Source of the DNA: a candidate division Zixibacteria bacterium HGW-Zixibacteria-1
Lineage (GTDB): Bacteria > Zixibacteria > MSB-5A5 > GN15 > PGXB01
Assembly (NCBI GenBank): GCA_002838945.1
Contig: PGXB01000033.1
Coordinates: 1 to 38,908, forward strand
Length of the DNA stretch: 38,908 nt
Reading direction: 5' to 3'
This document shows positions 1-6,539 of the stretch, piece by piece. The position numbers were made by a program, and so were the translations under genes. The notes beneath the pieces were generated by a model that was not told the DNA's origin, ran no database searches, and saw only the letters and a list, made by a program, of their open reading frames with translations. Position 1 is the stretch's first letter, and the number at the start of each line of letters is the position of its first letter.

Positions 1-24
1 CGAATCCCATTGCCGTCGCTTCAT
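1..24 (-). CDS. IS3-family transposase OrfA, N-terminal fragment cut by the window edge
   Basis: Only eight codons are inside the window (MKRRQWDS). OrfA of IS3 elements is a short helix-turn-helix protein that binds the inverted repeats and is fused to OrfB by programmed frameshifting. The start is supported by a good Shine-Dalgarno sequence seven bases upstream. The IS3 assignment is inferred from resemblance to OrfA proteins that begin K-R-R-Q-W-D; nothing further can be checked here. Confidence 0.45.
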
Positions 25-103
25 GACTGATCTCCTTTGTGAAATCAGCCACAAGATACTCTCTTAACAATCCTTGTCAATTAATGGGGAGCAGTATACC
101 TGA
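1..103 (-). mobile_element. IS3-family insertion sequence, partial (5' end of element)
   Basis: On the minus strand a ribosome binding site (AAAGGAG, about 36-42) precedes an ATG at 24 that opens M-K-R-R-Q-W-D-S, the usual N-terminus of one group of IS3-family OrfA proteins. Outside it, the minus strand reads ACTGCTCCCCATTAATTGAC (about 77-96), which resembles an IS3-family terminal inverted repeat. The element therefore runs leftwards out of the window and ends near position 100. The exact boundary and target duplication cannot be set from one edge. The identification rests on eight codons plus the terminal repeat. Confidence 0.5.
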
Positions 104-320
104 TACCCTGCCTCTTCAGGAAAATGAAGAGATTGGTCGGTATTTTCGCGAGAAAGGTTCTCCAACATATTTAATATACGGTTATCATTCCGGTAATTTA
201 AATGAAAAATGCCGCCAATTATAATTACTGGATTAAATGGATATTACCTTCGCCGGATGTGACTTTTACGAACGGGTTTTGCGTGAATCTAAGAGACCAA
301 AGCAGTCCAGTTTTATTTCC
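104..320. other. Intergenic stretch without a recognisable gene
   Basis: A short open frame crosses the IS edge (39-224, GTG start), but it has no ribosome binding site, overlaps the IS end and resembles nothing I know. I see no terminator, RNA gene or repeat between the IS edge and the presumed ccm promoter. Confidence 0.5.
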
Positions 321-349
321 TTGACTACAATATATTAGATAGTTACCTT
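321..349 (+). promoter_or_regulatory. Possible sigma-70-type promoter of the ccm operon
   Basis: TTGACT (321-326) is followed after 17 bases by TACCTT (344-349). The -10 match is weak. Transcription would begin within a few bases of the ccmA ATG at 360, which also lacks a Shine-Dalgarno sequence, so a near-leaderless message is possible. Confidence 0.3.
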
Positions 350-359
350 AGTCCGACTT

Positions 360-977
360 ATGCTGAAACTGGAAATTGAAAAGCTTGGCAAATGGTTCGG
401 CCCAAGGAAGATATTTGAGGACATAGACTTAGTTCTCAAGATTGGGCAGTCGGCGGCTATTACCGGCCCCAATGGTTCGGGCAAAACGACTCTACTAAGA
501 CTGTTAATGGGATTATCTTATCCGACCAGTGGGAAGATTAGTTTTTCGGAAGACGGCAAAAAGCTCGATTTTGAGCAGTATCGAAAGAAAATGGCTCTGG
601 TTTCGCCATATCTCTCACTGTATGATGCTTTGACCGGGTTTGAAAATCTCCTCTTTCTTGCCAAGGTTGACGGCCGTGTAAAGACAAGAGACGAGATCGA
701 ATCGCTGTTGAAGAAAGTGGGTCTGGCCGGACGGGGAGATGATTTTGTCGGAGCCTATTCCACCGGGATGAAGCAGCGCCTTAAATATGCCGCGGCATTA
801 TTGAAAGAGCCGACCATATTACTGGTCGATGAGCCGAGCGCGAATCTTGATGAGTCGGGAAAACAGATTGTCTGGGATATTATTCGCTCCCGAAAAGAAA
901 GTTCCATCACGATCGTGGCCACTAATGAAAGGGAGGAATACTCGCTTGCCGAGCAATTCTGTAAGTTGGGCAGCTAA
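360..977 (+). CDS. ccmA: Cytochrome c maturation ABC transporter ATPase CcmA
   Basis: ATPase subunit of the CcmAB(C) complex, which in System I releases heme-loaded CcmE from CcmC. The 205-residue length is normal for the family. Walker A is GPNGSGKTT (residues 36-44), the ABC signature is YSTGMKQRL (133-141) and Walker B is ILLVDEP (153-159), followed by the D-loop N-L-D. No Shine-Dalgarno sequence precedes the ATG. The gene opens an operon with ccmB, C, D, E and F, and its end overlaps the start of ccmB, which suggests translational coupling. On sequence alone it could be another short ABC ATPase; the neighbours settle the assignment. Confidence 0.93.
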   Translation: MLKLEIEKLGKWFGPRKIFEDIDLVLKIGQSAAITGPNGSGKTTLLRLLMGLSYPTSGKISFSEDGKKLDFEQYRKKMALVSPYLSLYDALTGFENLLFLAKVDGRVKTRDEIESLLKKVGLAGRGDDFVGAYSTGMKQRLKYAAALLKEPTILLVDEPSANLDESGKQIVWDIIRSRKESSITIVATNEREEYSLAEQFCKLGS

Positions 978-1629
978 AGTTCTTGCCGTCACGCGAAAAG
1001 ATATCACGGCCGAGTTTCGAACCCGCTATGCGATCAACTCGATTTTGATGTTTGCGCTGGTGACGTTGACCGTGATTTCGGTGGCGCTTGGTATCAGCAC
1101 ACCCGACAGCGACCTGATGGCGGCGCTTTTCTGGGTCATTCTCTTTTTTGCATCGATGTCGGGCCTGGCGCAGGTCTTTATAAGGGAAGAGGAATCGGGC
1201 ACGGCCCTGATTCTAAAGCTTTCCACCGACGGGCTGGTGATTTTTTTCGGCAAGCTGATTTTCAATCTGTTGCTGCTGACCATACTATCGATTCTTATCG
1301 TGCCTTTGTTTATTATTCTTCTAAAGGTGACCCCGCAAAATTGGGCCATTTTTCTGGTCGGCCTGATACTCGGCGATATCGGTCTGGCCGGCGCCACGAC
1401 CATCATCGCGGCGATTGTGGCCAAGGCAACCGTAAAGGGGACGCTATTCACGGTATTGTCATTCCCGATTTTGCTGCCGCTTCTTCTGGCGGTCATAGAA
1501 ATTACCAAGGTTGCATTCGGCGGCGGCGGGTTTGCCGATATTTCTTTGCCGCTCCAGGTGCTGATTCCATATGATGTGGTGATGGTCACCATTTCGGTAA
1601 TGCTGTTTGATTTTGTCTGGCGGCAGTAA
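946..1629 (+). CDS. ccmB: Heme exporter membrane subunit CcmB
   Basis: Integral-membrane partner of CcmA. The product has about six hydrophobic segments and the conserved early basic stretch A-V-T-R-K-D-I-T-A-E-F-R-T-R, typical of CcmB. I chose TTG at 946 because GGGAGG lies nine bases upstream (931-936). It gives 227 residues, close to the usual ~220, and a 32-base overlap with ccmA. An in-frame ATG at 925 is the alternative. The longer open frame back to 829 runs through ccmA coding sequence and is not credible. The protein retains a conventional FIREEESGTA motif near the middle of the N-terminal half. Confidence 0.9.
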   Translation: MPSNSVSWAAKVLAVTRKDITAEFRTRYAINSILMFALVTLTVISVALGISTPDSDLMAALFWVILFFASMSGLAQVFIREEESGTALILKLSTDGLVIFFGKLIFNLLLLTILSILIVPLFIILLKVTPQNWAIFLVGLILGDIGLAGATTIIAAIVAKATVKGTLFTVLSFPILLPLLLAVIEITKVAFGGGGFADISLPLQVLIPYDVVMVTISVMLFDFVWRQ

Positions 1630-1709
1630 AAAAGGAAAATGGGTTGATTTTGTTCATTTTTTTCTTAATTTGGGTGCCAATTGGGGCGTATAATTGAAAT
1701 GGTATAATT

Positions 1710-2393
1710 ATGTGGTGGAAAATTTTGATATTTACGGCGATGTCCGCGGTTATAGTCGCGGCCTTCCTGACTCATTCGCCGATGAACCCGGCCGTATCAC
1801 TTGGTGACGCCGATGTTTATCGTATTTTTTATTTTCATGTTCCGCAGGCATGGGTGGCGGCGCTGGCCTTTGTTACTTCGATGGTGTTTTCCATACAATT
1901 TTTAAGAACCAGGAACATGGATTACGATACCAAGGCGGTCCTGGCGGCCAGGCTGGGTCTGGTCTTTTCGATTCTTGCCACCGTGACCGGATCGATTTTC
2001 GCCCGGATGACATGGGGCGAATTCTGGAACTGGTCGGAGATCCGGGAAGTATCGATATTCATTCTACTCATTATATATGGCGCCTATTTTGCTTTGCGGT
2101 CGGCGCTTCCGAATGCCGAAACCAAAGCGACTCTTTCGGCGGTTTTGTCGATTCTGTTTGCGGTGTCGGCTGTTTTCTTGATATTTATTCTGCCCCGCCT
2201 GTATGCCGATTATTCGCAGCACCCTTCCGACTCGGTGGTTGACAACGAAGGCCAGATAACCATGGGGGCCACGGTAGCGGTCATATTTTTTGGGTCGCTG
2301 GCGGTGTTTACGGCGCTTTTTGCCTGGATTTACAATCTTTCGCTGCGGCTGGCGAGAGTCGCGGATAAAAATTTACCGGGGTATTCAAAATGA
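1710..2393 (+). CDS. ccmC: Heme handling protein CcmC
   Basis: Membrane protein that presents heme to CcmE. It has 227 residues, six predicted membrane segments, the family start F-Y-F-H-V-P-Q-A-W and a later segment A-D-Y-S-Q-H-P with a conserved His. The tryptophan-rich periplasmic loop is unusual: WGEFWNWSEIREVS stands where CcmC normally has W-G-x-x-W-x-W-D-P/A-R. The loop Asp is absent and the stretch is one residue longer. The flanking sequence stays in frame, so this is not an obvious frameshift. Its stop overlaps the start of the next gene (ATGA). An 80-base gap separates it from ccmB. Confidence 0.9.
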   Translation: MWWKILIFTAMSAVIVAAFLTHSPMNPAVSLGDADVYRIFYFHVPQAWVAALAFVTSMVFSIQFLRTRNMDYDTKAVLAARLGLVFSILATVTGSIFARMTWGEFWNWSEIREVSIFILLIIYGAYFALRSALPNAETKATLSAVLSILFAVSAVFLIFILPRLYADYSQHPSDSVVDNEGQITMGATVAVIFFGSLAVFTALFAWIYNLSLRLARVADKNLPGYSK

Positions 2394-2506
2394 ATGCGAA
2401 CTATATCGTCATGATTGTTGTTCTGATAATCTGGATCGGAATATTTTTATATTTAATGGGTCTTGACCGAAGGATAAAGAGGATCGAAAAGAAAAATGAA
2501 GGCTAA
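2390..2506 (+). CDS. ccmD: Small membrane protein CcmD
   Basis: A 38-residue ORF overlapping the ccmC stop by four bases and the ccmE start by eleven. It has one membrane helix (about residues 5-23) followed by the basic, coiled-coil-like tail L-D-R-R-I-K-R-I-E-K-K. Single helix, positively charged cytoplasmic tail, small size and position between ccmC and ccmE are the hallmarks of CcmD, which is needed for release of holo-CcmE from CcmC. Sequence conservation in this family is low, so the assignment rests mostly on topology and place. Confidence 0.8.
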   Translation: MNANYIVMIVVLIIWIGIFLYLMGLDRRIKRIEKKNEG

Positions 2507-2894
2507 GTACATTATCGGCAGTATTATAATCATTGTTTTCATAGCCTGGGGGGCCTCGGCCTTTTTCAAAACCACGGTCAAATATGTTTCATTCGAAGAG
2601 GCCAGAAATGCCACCAGGACGGTTCAGGTGGCGGGCAAAATCGACTTTGATGATGTCACCTTTGACGCCGATAATAACCGATTGATATTTTCCATATATG
2701 ATATAGAAGCTGACAGCCCGTCAGGGGCCGATCGGCTAAAAGTAATCTACAAGGGGGTCGTTCCCGGCAATTTTGACCAGGCCACGTCGGTTCTGGTGCG
2801 CGGCAAGCCGGGCGAGGGAGGTTTTATAGCCGAAAAGCTTCTGGTCAAATGTCCCTCCAAGTATCAGGGAACGGCAGGCGAAACTCAGGGATAA
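2496..2894 (+). CDS. ccmE: Heme chaperone CcmE, CXXXY variant
   Basis: Membrane-anchored periplasmic chaperone that carries heme from CcmC to CcmF. One N-terminal anchor (residues 4-23) is followed by an OB-fold domain with the family signatures V-Q-V-A-G-K-I and Y-K-G-V-V-P-G-N-F. The canonical heme-binding His of the H-D-E-N-Y motif is replaced by Cys119 in C-P-S-K-Y (119-123). This is the CXXXY form known from archaea and some bacteria such as Desulfovibrio. The total of 132 residues is slightly short for the family. Spacing to ccmF is three bases. The start overlaps ccmD and has GAAAAG as a weak binding site. Confidence 0.93.
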   Translation: MKAKYIIGSIIIIVFIAWGASAFFKTTVKYVSFEEARNATRTVQVAGKIDFDDVTFDADNNRLIFSIYDIEADSPSGADRLKVIYKGVVPGNFDQATSVLVRGKPGEGGFIAEKLLVKCPSKYQGTAGETQG

Positions 2895-2897
2895 AAT

Positions 2898-5234
2898 ATG
2901 TTATCAGGACAGTTGGGCGATTTAGTAATCTACCTGGCCCTGGGAATGACTATACTCTCGGGGCTGGCTTTTTTTATCACCGCTTTGGGCAGGCGTAATC
3001 TTTTCGATCTGGGCAGCAAGGCTTATTATCTATTTCTGGTTCTAATTGCCGGCGCCTCGGCCTATTTATACTTTTTGTTCTTTTCGCATGATTTTGCGAT
3101 TGAATATGTTTACAGTTATTCATCATCGGACCTCCCCTTCTTCTACCTGCTTTCAGCTTTCTGGGGCGGGCAGGAAGGAACGTACCTTCTGTGGGCCCTT
3201 TTTAGCGGCCTATTGGGATTGATAATATTGTTCAGAGGCGGTCGGTATAAAACATGGGGGATGTTCTTCTATTCTCTCATCAATTTATTCCTGGTTGTTA
3301 TGATGATGACACTCTCGCCGTTCGAGCGCCTGGCTACGGCGGCGGCTGAAGGCGCGGGTCTCAATCCGCTGCTGCAGGATCCCTGGATGGTGATTCATCC
3401 GCCCATCATGTTTATAGCTTATGCCATGGCCGGGGTGCCGTTTGCTCTGGTTCTGGCGGCCATGGTTCGGAAGGATTACACCGATTGGCTGAAAACGTCT
3501 TTTCCTTATATTGTCATTACCTCTTTATCCCTGGCGGTGGCGAATGTTTTGGGGGGCTACTGGGCCTATAAAACGCTGGGATGGGGCGGTTATTGGGCCT
3601 GGGATCCGGTCGAAAACACATCCTTCGTACCCTGGGTTGTTTCGCTGGGACTGATTCACAGCCTGCTGGTCGAAAAGCGTATCGGCGCTCTCCGCAGGAC
3701 CAACCTGTTTTTGTCGATTTTTGTCTTTTTGCTGGTCATATATGGAACATTTCTGACGCGATCAGGGGTGCTGGCCGATTTCTCGGTGCACTCATTTGTC
3801 GATCTCGGGGCCAATGCGATTTTGATTTCCTTTATGATTTTGTTCCTGGCCCTGGCGGCGGCTTTGTTTATATTTTTCCGCAGCCCTGAAATGCCGGGTA
3901 ATCCATTGACTTATAATCTGCTTTCGAGGGATTTTATATTGTTTGTCGGGATGCTTCTCCTGGTCGTTCTGGGGGTGGTGGTACTGTTCTGGTCATCGCT
4001 GCCGCTGATAACCCAATATGTTACCGAAAATCCGGTCGCCGCTGAAGTATCCACCTATAATACATTTGCGTTCCCGTTTGCCATATTGATAAGTCTGTTT
4101 TTGACAATAAGTCCCTTTATCAAGGGATTGGGAGAAAAGATCGAGGGTTTGAACGTCAGATTATTGACCGCAATTTTGACGGCCCTGGTTATTTCGGCGA
4201 TTCTCTGGCTGGTCGAGCTGATCAGTCTTGCGATTGCGATAACGCTCCTGATTTATCTGACGGCGATCATATTATACTTTAGATTTCCGAATATGGGCCG
4301 GAATCTGATCATCTCATTGTCGGCCGGACTGGCCGGACTGATCATTGCATTGTTGCTTGGAGTCGGGGAAATCGAAAATCTTTTCTTTATTGTTGCGGCC
4401 ACAACCGCAGCAGGGGCGCATATAATTGTGCTGTCGAAACATATTCCGGGAAACCTTGGCGCGGCCGGCGGCTATTTGACTCATTTCGGATTTGCTATGA
4501 TGCTGGTCGGTATTCTGACTTCGTCCGTTTATTCCTCCAACCGTAATTTGGTCATTCCGCGATCGCAGGCAAAATCCGCCTATGATATTGATGTTACCTA
4601 TCAGGGGACAACAGGATCGATTGCCGACGCGAAGAATGAAATCCTGCTGGCTCTTGACCACAATGGAAAACAGACCGAGGGACGCCCGCAATATTTTTAT
4701 ACTCGTCGGCTGGATGGAATCATGAAGAAGCCGTATATACAAAAGAATCTGACTTATGACCTATACTTCTCGCCACAGGAAATTCAGGAGATGACCGGCG
4801 GGCACGGCATGATGCTTCGCAAGGGACAGAGTGAGTCGGTGGGTGACTACACGATAAAATTCGTCGATTTCGAAGTGGCCTCTCATGAGGGTTCTGCCGG
4901 AATGTCGGTGGGCGCCTGGCTTGAAGTTGGTTACGACGGCCGGACCGAAACAGTCGTCCCGGTTCTGCGCTCCGATCCATCCGGGACAAAGATGGTCTCT
5001 GATCCGATCAACCTGTTCAGCGGCTCTGAGTACAAGATAAAGCTGGATAAGATCTTTGCCGATCAGGGCACGGTCTCGCTGTCGATTCCGGGATTGGTCG
5101 AGGCGGGATCGCCCGACAGGCTTATTCTGGATGTTTCCAGGAAACCGGGGATAAATTTGCTATGGCTGGGGACAATAATTGTCTTTATCGGGATGTTTCT
5201 TTCCGCCAGAAGGCGGCTTAAACGGGCTGCCTAA
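2898..5234 (+). CDS. ccmF: Cytochrome c heme lyase subunit CcmF
   Basis: Multi-pass membrane protein that attaches heme to apocytochrome c. It has a perfect tryptophan-rich loop, GWGGYWAWDPVEN (228-240), the earlier motif G-Q-E-G-T-Y-L-L-W (91-99), and conserved His in H-P-P (167-169) and G-L-I-H-S-L-L (251-257). At 778 residues it is longer than the roughly 650 of enterobacterial CcmF; the extra length is a periplasmic beta-rich segment (about 540-755) before a last membrane helix (about 755-770). It closes the operon. No ccmG or ccmH follows, since a terminator and unrelated genes come next. Confidence 0.95.
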   Translation: MLSGQLGDLVIYLALGMTILSGLAFFITALGRRNLFDLGSKAYYLFLVLIAGASAYLYFLFFSHDFAIEYVYSYSSSDLPFFYLLSAFWGGQEGTYLLWALFSGLLGLIILFRGGRYKTWGMFFYSLINLFLVVMMMTLSPFERLATAAAEGAGLNPLLQDPWMVIHPPIMFIAYAMAGVPFALVLAAMVRKDYTDWLKTSFPYIVITSLSLAVANVLGGYWAYKTLGWGGYWAWDPVENTSFVPWVVSLGLIHSLLVEKRIGALRRTNLFLSIFVFLLVIYGTFLTRSGVLADFSVHSFVDLGANAILISFMILFLALAAALFIFFRSPEMPGNPLTYNLLSRDFILFVGMLLLVVLGVVVLFWSSLPLITQYVTENPVAAEVSTYNTFAFPFAILISLFLTISPFIKGLGEKIEGLNVRLLTAILTALVISAILWLVELISLAIAITLLIYLTAIILYFRFPNMGRNLIISLSAGLAGLIIALLLGVGEIENLFFIVAATTAAGAHIIVLSKHIPGNLGAAGGYLTHFGFAMMLVGILTSSVYSSNRNLVIPRSQAKSAYDIDVTYQGTTGSIADAKNEILLALDHNGKQTEGRPQYFYTRRLDGIMKKPYIQKNLTYDLYFSPQEIQEMTGGHGMMLRKGQSESVGDYTIKFVDFEVASHEGSAGMSVGAWLEVGYDGRTETVVPVLRSDPSGTKMVSDPINLFSGSEYKIKLDKIFADQGTVSLSIPGLVEAGSPDRLILDVSRKPGINLLWLGTIIVFIGMFLSARRRLKRAA

Positions 5235-5466
5235 AATCGACCGGTTATGACCGGATTTCCTGATGGCGGGTACGACATAGTATACTAATCGACTCTATAA
5301 TCGGCTGCCTGGATAAGGGGTATTTTCCAATAATTACGATTATACCGACGGCAATAAGGCCTTATCCGAAAAGCGATTAAAAAACTTCAAAAAAAAGAAA
5401 TTTTTATTATCAAATTTGAAACTTGAGCGTATAATATAGTGCCTTACACATAGTCCCTCCCAGAAG

Positions 5467-5499
5467 GATGTCGCCGGAGACGGCGGCATCTGTTTTTTT
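5467..5499 (+). terminator. Rho-independent terminator after the ccm operon
   Basis: GATGTCGCCG (5467-5476) pairs with CGGCGGCATC (5481-5490) across a GAGA loop, with one G-U pair, and is followed by T7 from 5492. It lies 230 bases after ccmF, so it may end the ccm message or a short separate transcript starting near the TATAAT box at 5430. Confidence 0.85.
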
Positions 5500-5513
5500 A
5501 GGGAAAAAATTAA

Positions 5514-5541
5514 TTGACTTTACTTAAAAATATCGTTTAAT
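5514..5541 (+). promoter_or_regulatory. Promoter of the STAS-like gene pair
   Basis: TTGACT (5514-5519), a 16-base spacer and TTTAAT (5536-5541) lie just after the terminator and about 80 bases before the first gene's ATG. Confidence 0.5.
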
Positions 5542-5622
5542 TGGTGCTTCGTAATTACGATACCTTTGGTCGCCATTTTAGGTCCATCTGCTGACCACCT
5601 TACCCATTTAGGAGTACGGAAC

Positions 5623-6012
5623 ATGAGCATTAGTATGAACTATACAGTGGAAGCCGATGTCGAGAGGAAAATTATAAGGGAAAAGATATACGGAATCTGG
5701 AAAGAGGAGACGGCCCGCTCCTATCATGAGGATTTTATGGCCGAAGCCGAGCCGCTGATAAAGGGAAAATGGGGAAAAATTATTGACCTGCGGAACTGGA
5801 AATCATCATAGCCGGAGGTGGTCGATGTTATTGGGAAACATCTGAAATGGTGTCGGGAGAACGGAATGATTCTCTCGGTTAATGTAATCGATAATCCGAT
5901 TACTCTGGCTCAGCTTAAGAGAATGTTTATAATGGGTGGAACAGAAGACATAAGTAAGGTGTTTAATTCAGTTGAAGAAGCCGATCGTCATTTGAAAAAA
6001 AGCGGCTTCTGA
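5623..6012 (+). pseudogene. SpoIIAA/STAS-like protein interrupted by one TAG codon
   Basis: The frame from ATG 5623 (AGGAG at 5610-5614) to TGA 6012 is continuous except for TAG at 5809-5811. Its translation aligns without gaps, residue for residue, to the next gene, about half identical. At the stop position the downstream copy has Tyr (W-K-S-S-Y-P-E against W-K-S-S-stop-P-E), so a single TAC/TAT to TAG change is enough. Both halves remain well conserved. The stop is therefore recent, a sequence error, or read through. The family resembles SpoIIAA-like single-domain proteins of unknown role, where the fold is known but the ligand is not. Confidence 0.75.
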
Positions 6013-6097
6013 TAGAACACGAAAATCAGTCGTTTGAATTATACTCTTGTTAACCAGTATAAAAGGTGGGTCGAAATCCTAAACCGGGGTTTGGGTT

Positions 6098-6487
6098 ATG
6101 AATCTAAGCATGTTTTACAACATCGATGTCGACACCGAGAAGAAACTGGTTACGGCAAAGATTTATGGCATCTGGAAGGCCGAAACGGCCCATGATTACC
6201 ATAGAGATTATACCGTTGCTGCCAAACCGCTGCTTGGCAACAAGTGGGCTAAGCTGACTATCCTGACGAATTGGAAGTCATCTTACCCTGAAATTACAAA
6301 TATTATCGGTGAGCACATGCTGTGGAGCCTGGAAAACGGAGCGGTAATATCAATATATGTTATCGATAATCCGGTCACCATGCGCCAGTTGAAACAAATG
6401 ATAGATAAAGGGGCCGCGGCCGATATTACCAAGCTTTTCAGGTCGCTTGGAGAAGCCGAAAAATACTTAAGAGAAAACGGTTACTAA
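6098..6487 (+). CDS. SpoIIAA/STAS-like protein, intact paralogue
   Basis: This 129-residue soluble protein has no signal peptide or membrane segment. Its layout fits the SpoIIAA-like alpha/beta fold: an opening strand around F-Y-N-I-D-V-D, the helix A-H-D-Y-H-R-D-Y, a strand around K-L-T-I-L-T-N-W, a helix, then V-I-S-I-Y-V-I-D-N-P followed by the helix M-R-Q-L-K-Q-M. It is a tandem duplicate of the interrupted gene upstream, 85 bases away. The ATG at 6098 aligns with the neighbour's start, although the binding site is poor. The function is unknown to me and the family assignment is moderate. Confidence 0.75.
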   Translation: MNLSMFYNIDVDTEKKLVTAKIYGIWKAETAHDYHRDYTVAAKPLLGNKWAKLTILTNWKSSYPEITNIIGEHMLWSLENGAVISIYVIDNPVTMRQLKQMIDKGAAADITKLFRSLGEAEKYLRENGY

Positions 6488-6491
6488 TGAA

Positions 6492-6526
6492 AAGGCCGCC
6501 GGATCTATTCCGGCAGCCTTTTTTTT
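6492..6526. terminator. Terminator between convergent genes, probably bidirectional
   Basis: AAGGCCGCCGGA (6492-6503) pairs with TCCGGCAGCCTT (6509-6520) with one mismatch, followed by T8 on the plus strand and preceded by an A-run that serves the minus strand. It separates the STAS-like gene from the convergent peptidase gene. Confidence 0.85.
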
Positions 6527-6539
6527 ATTTTCCCCCCGA

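Larger units (their letters stand above)
5235..5622. other. Intergenic region between ccmF and the STAS-like pair
   Basis: This 388-base gap holds an A/T-rich stretch, a TATAAT box (5430-5435) without a good -35, a strong terminator (5467-5499) and a promoter (5514-5541), the latter two listed separately. No protein gene was recognised. Confidence 0.6.

Noticed and set aside
39-224. 61-codon open frame near the left edge
   Set aside because: GTG start without binding site, overlaps the IS end, no recognisable product.
1026-1592. 188-codon open frame antisense to ccmB
   Set aside because: Antisense shadow of a well-identified gene; low-complexity, no binding site.
5809-5811. TAG as pyrrolysine codon
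   Set aside because: The protein is not a methyltransferase of the known kinds and TAG ends other genes here (27372, 28123, 29053).
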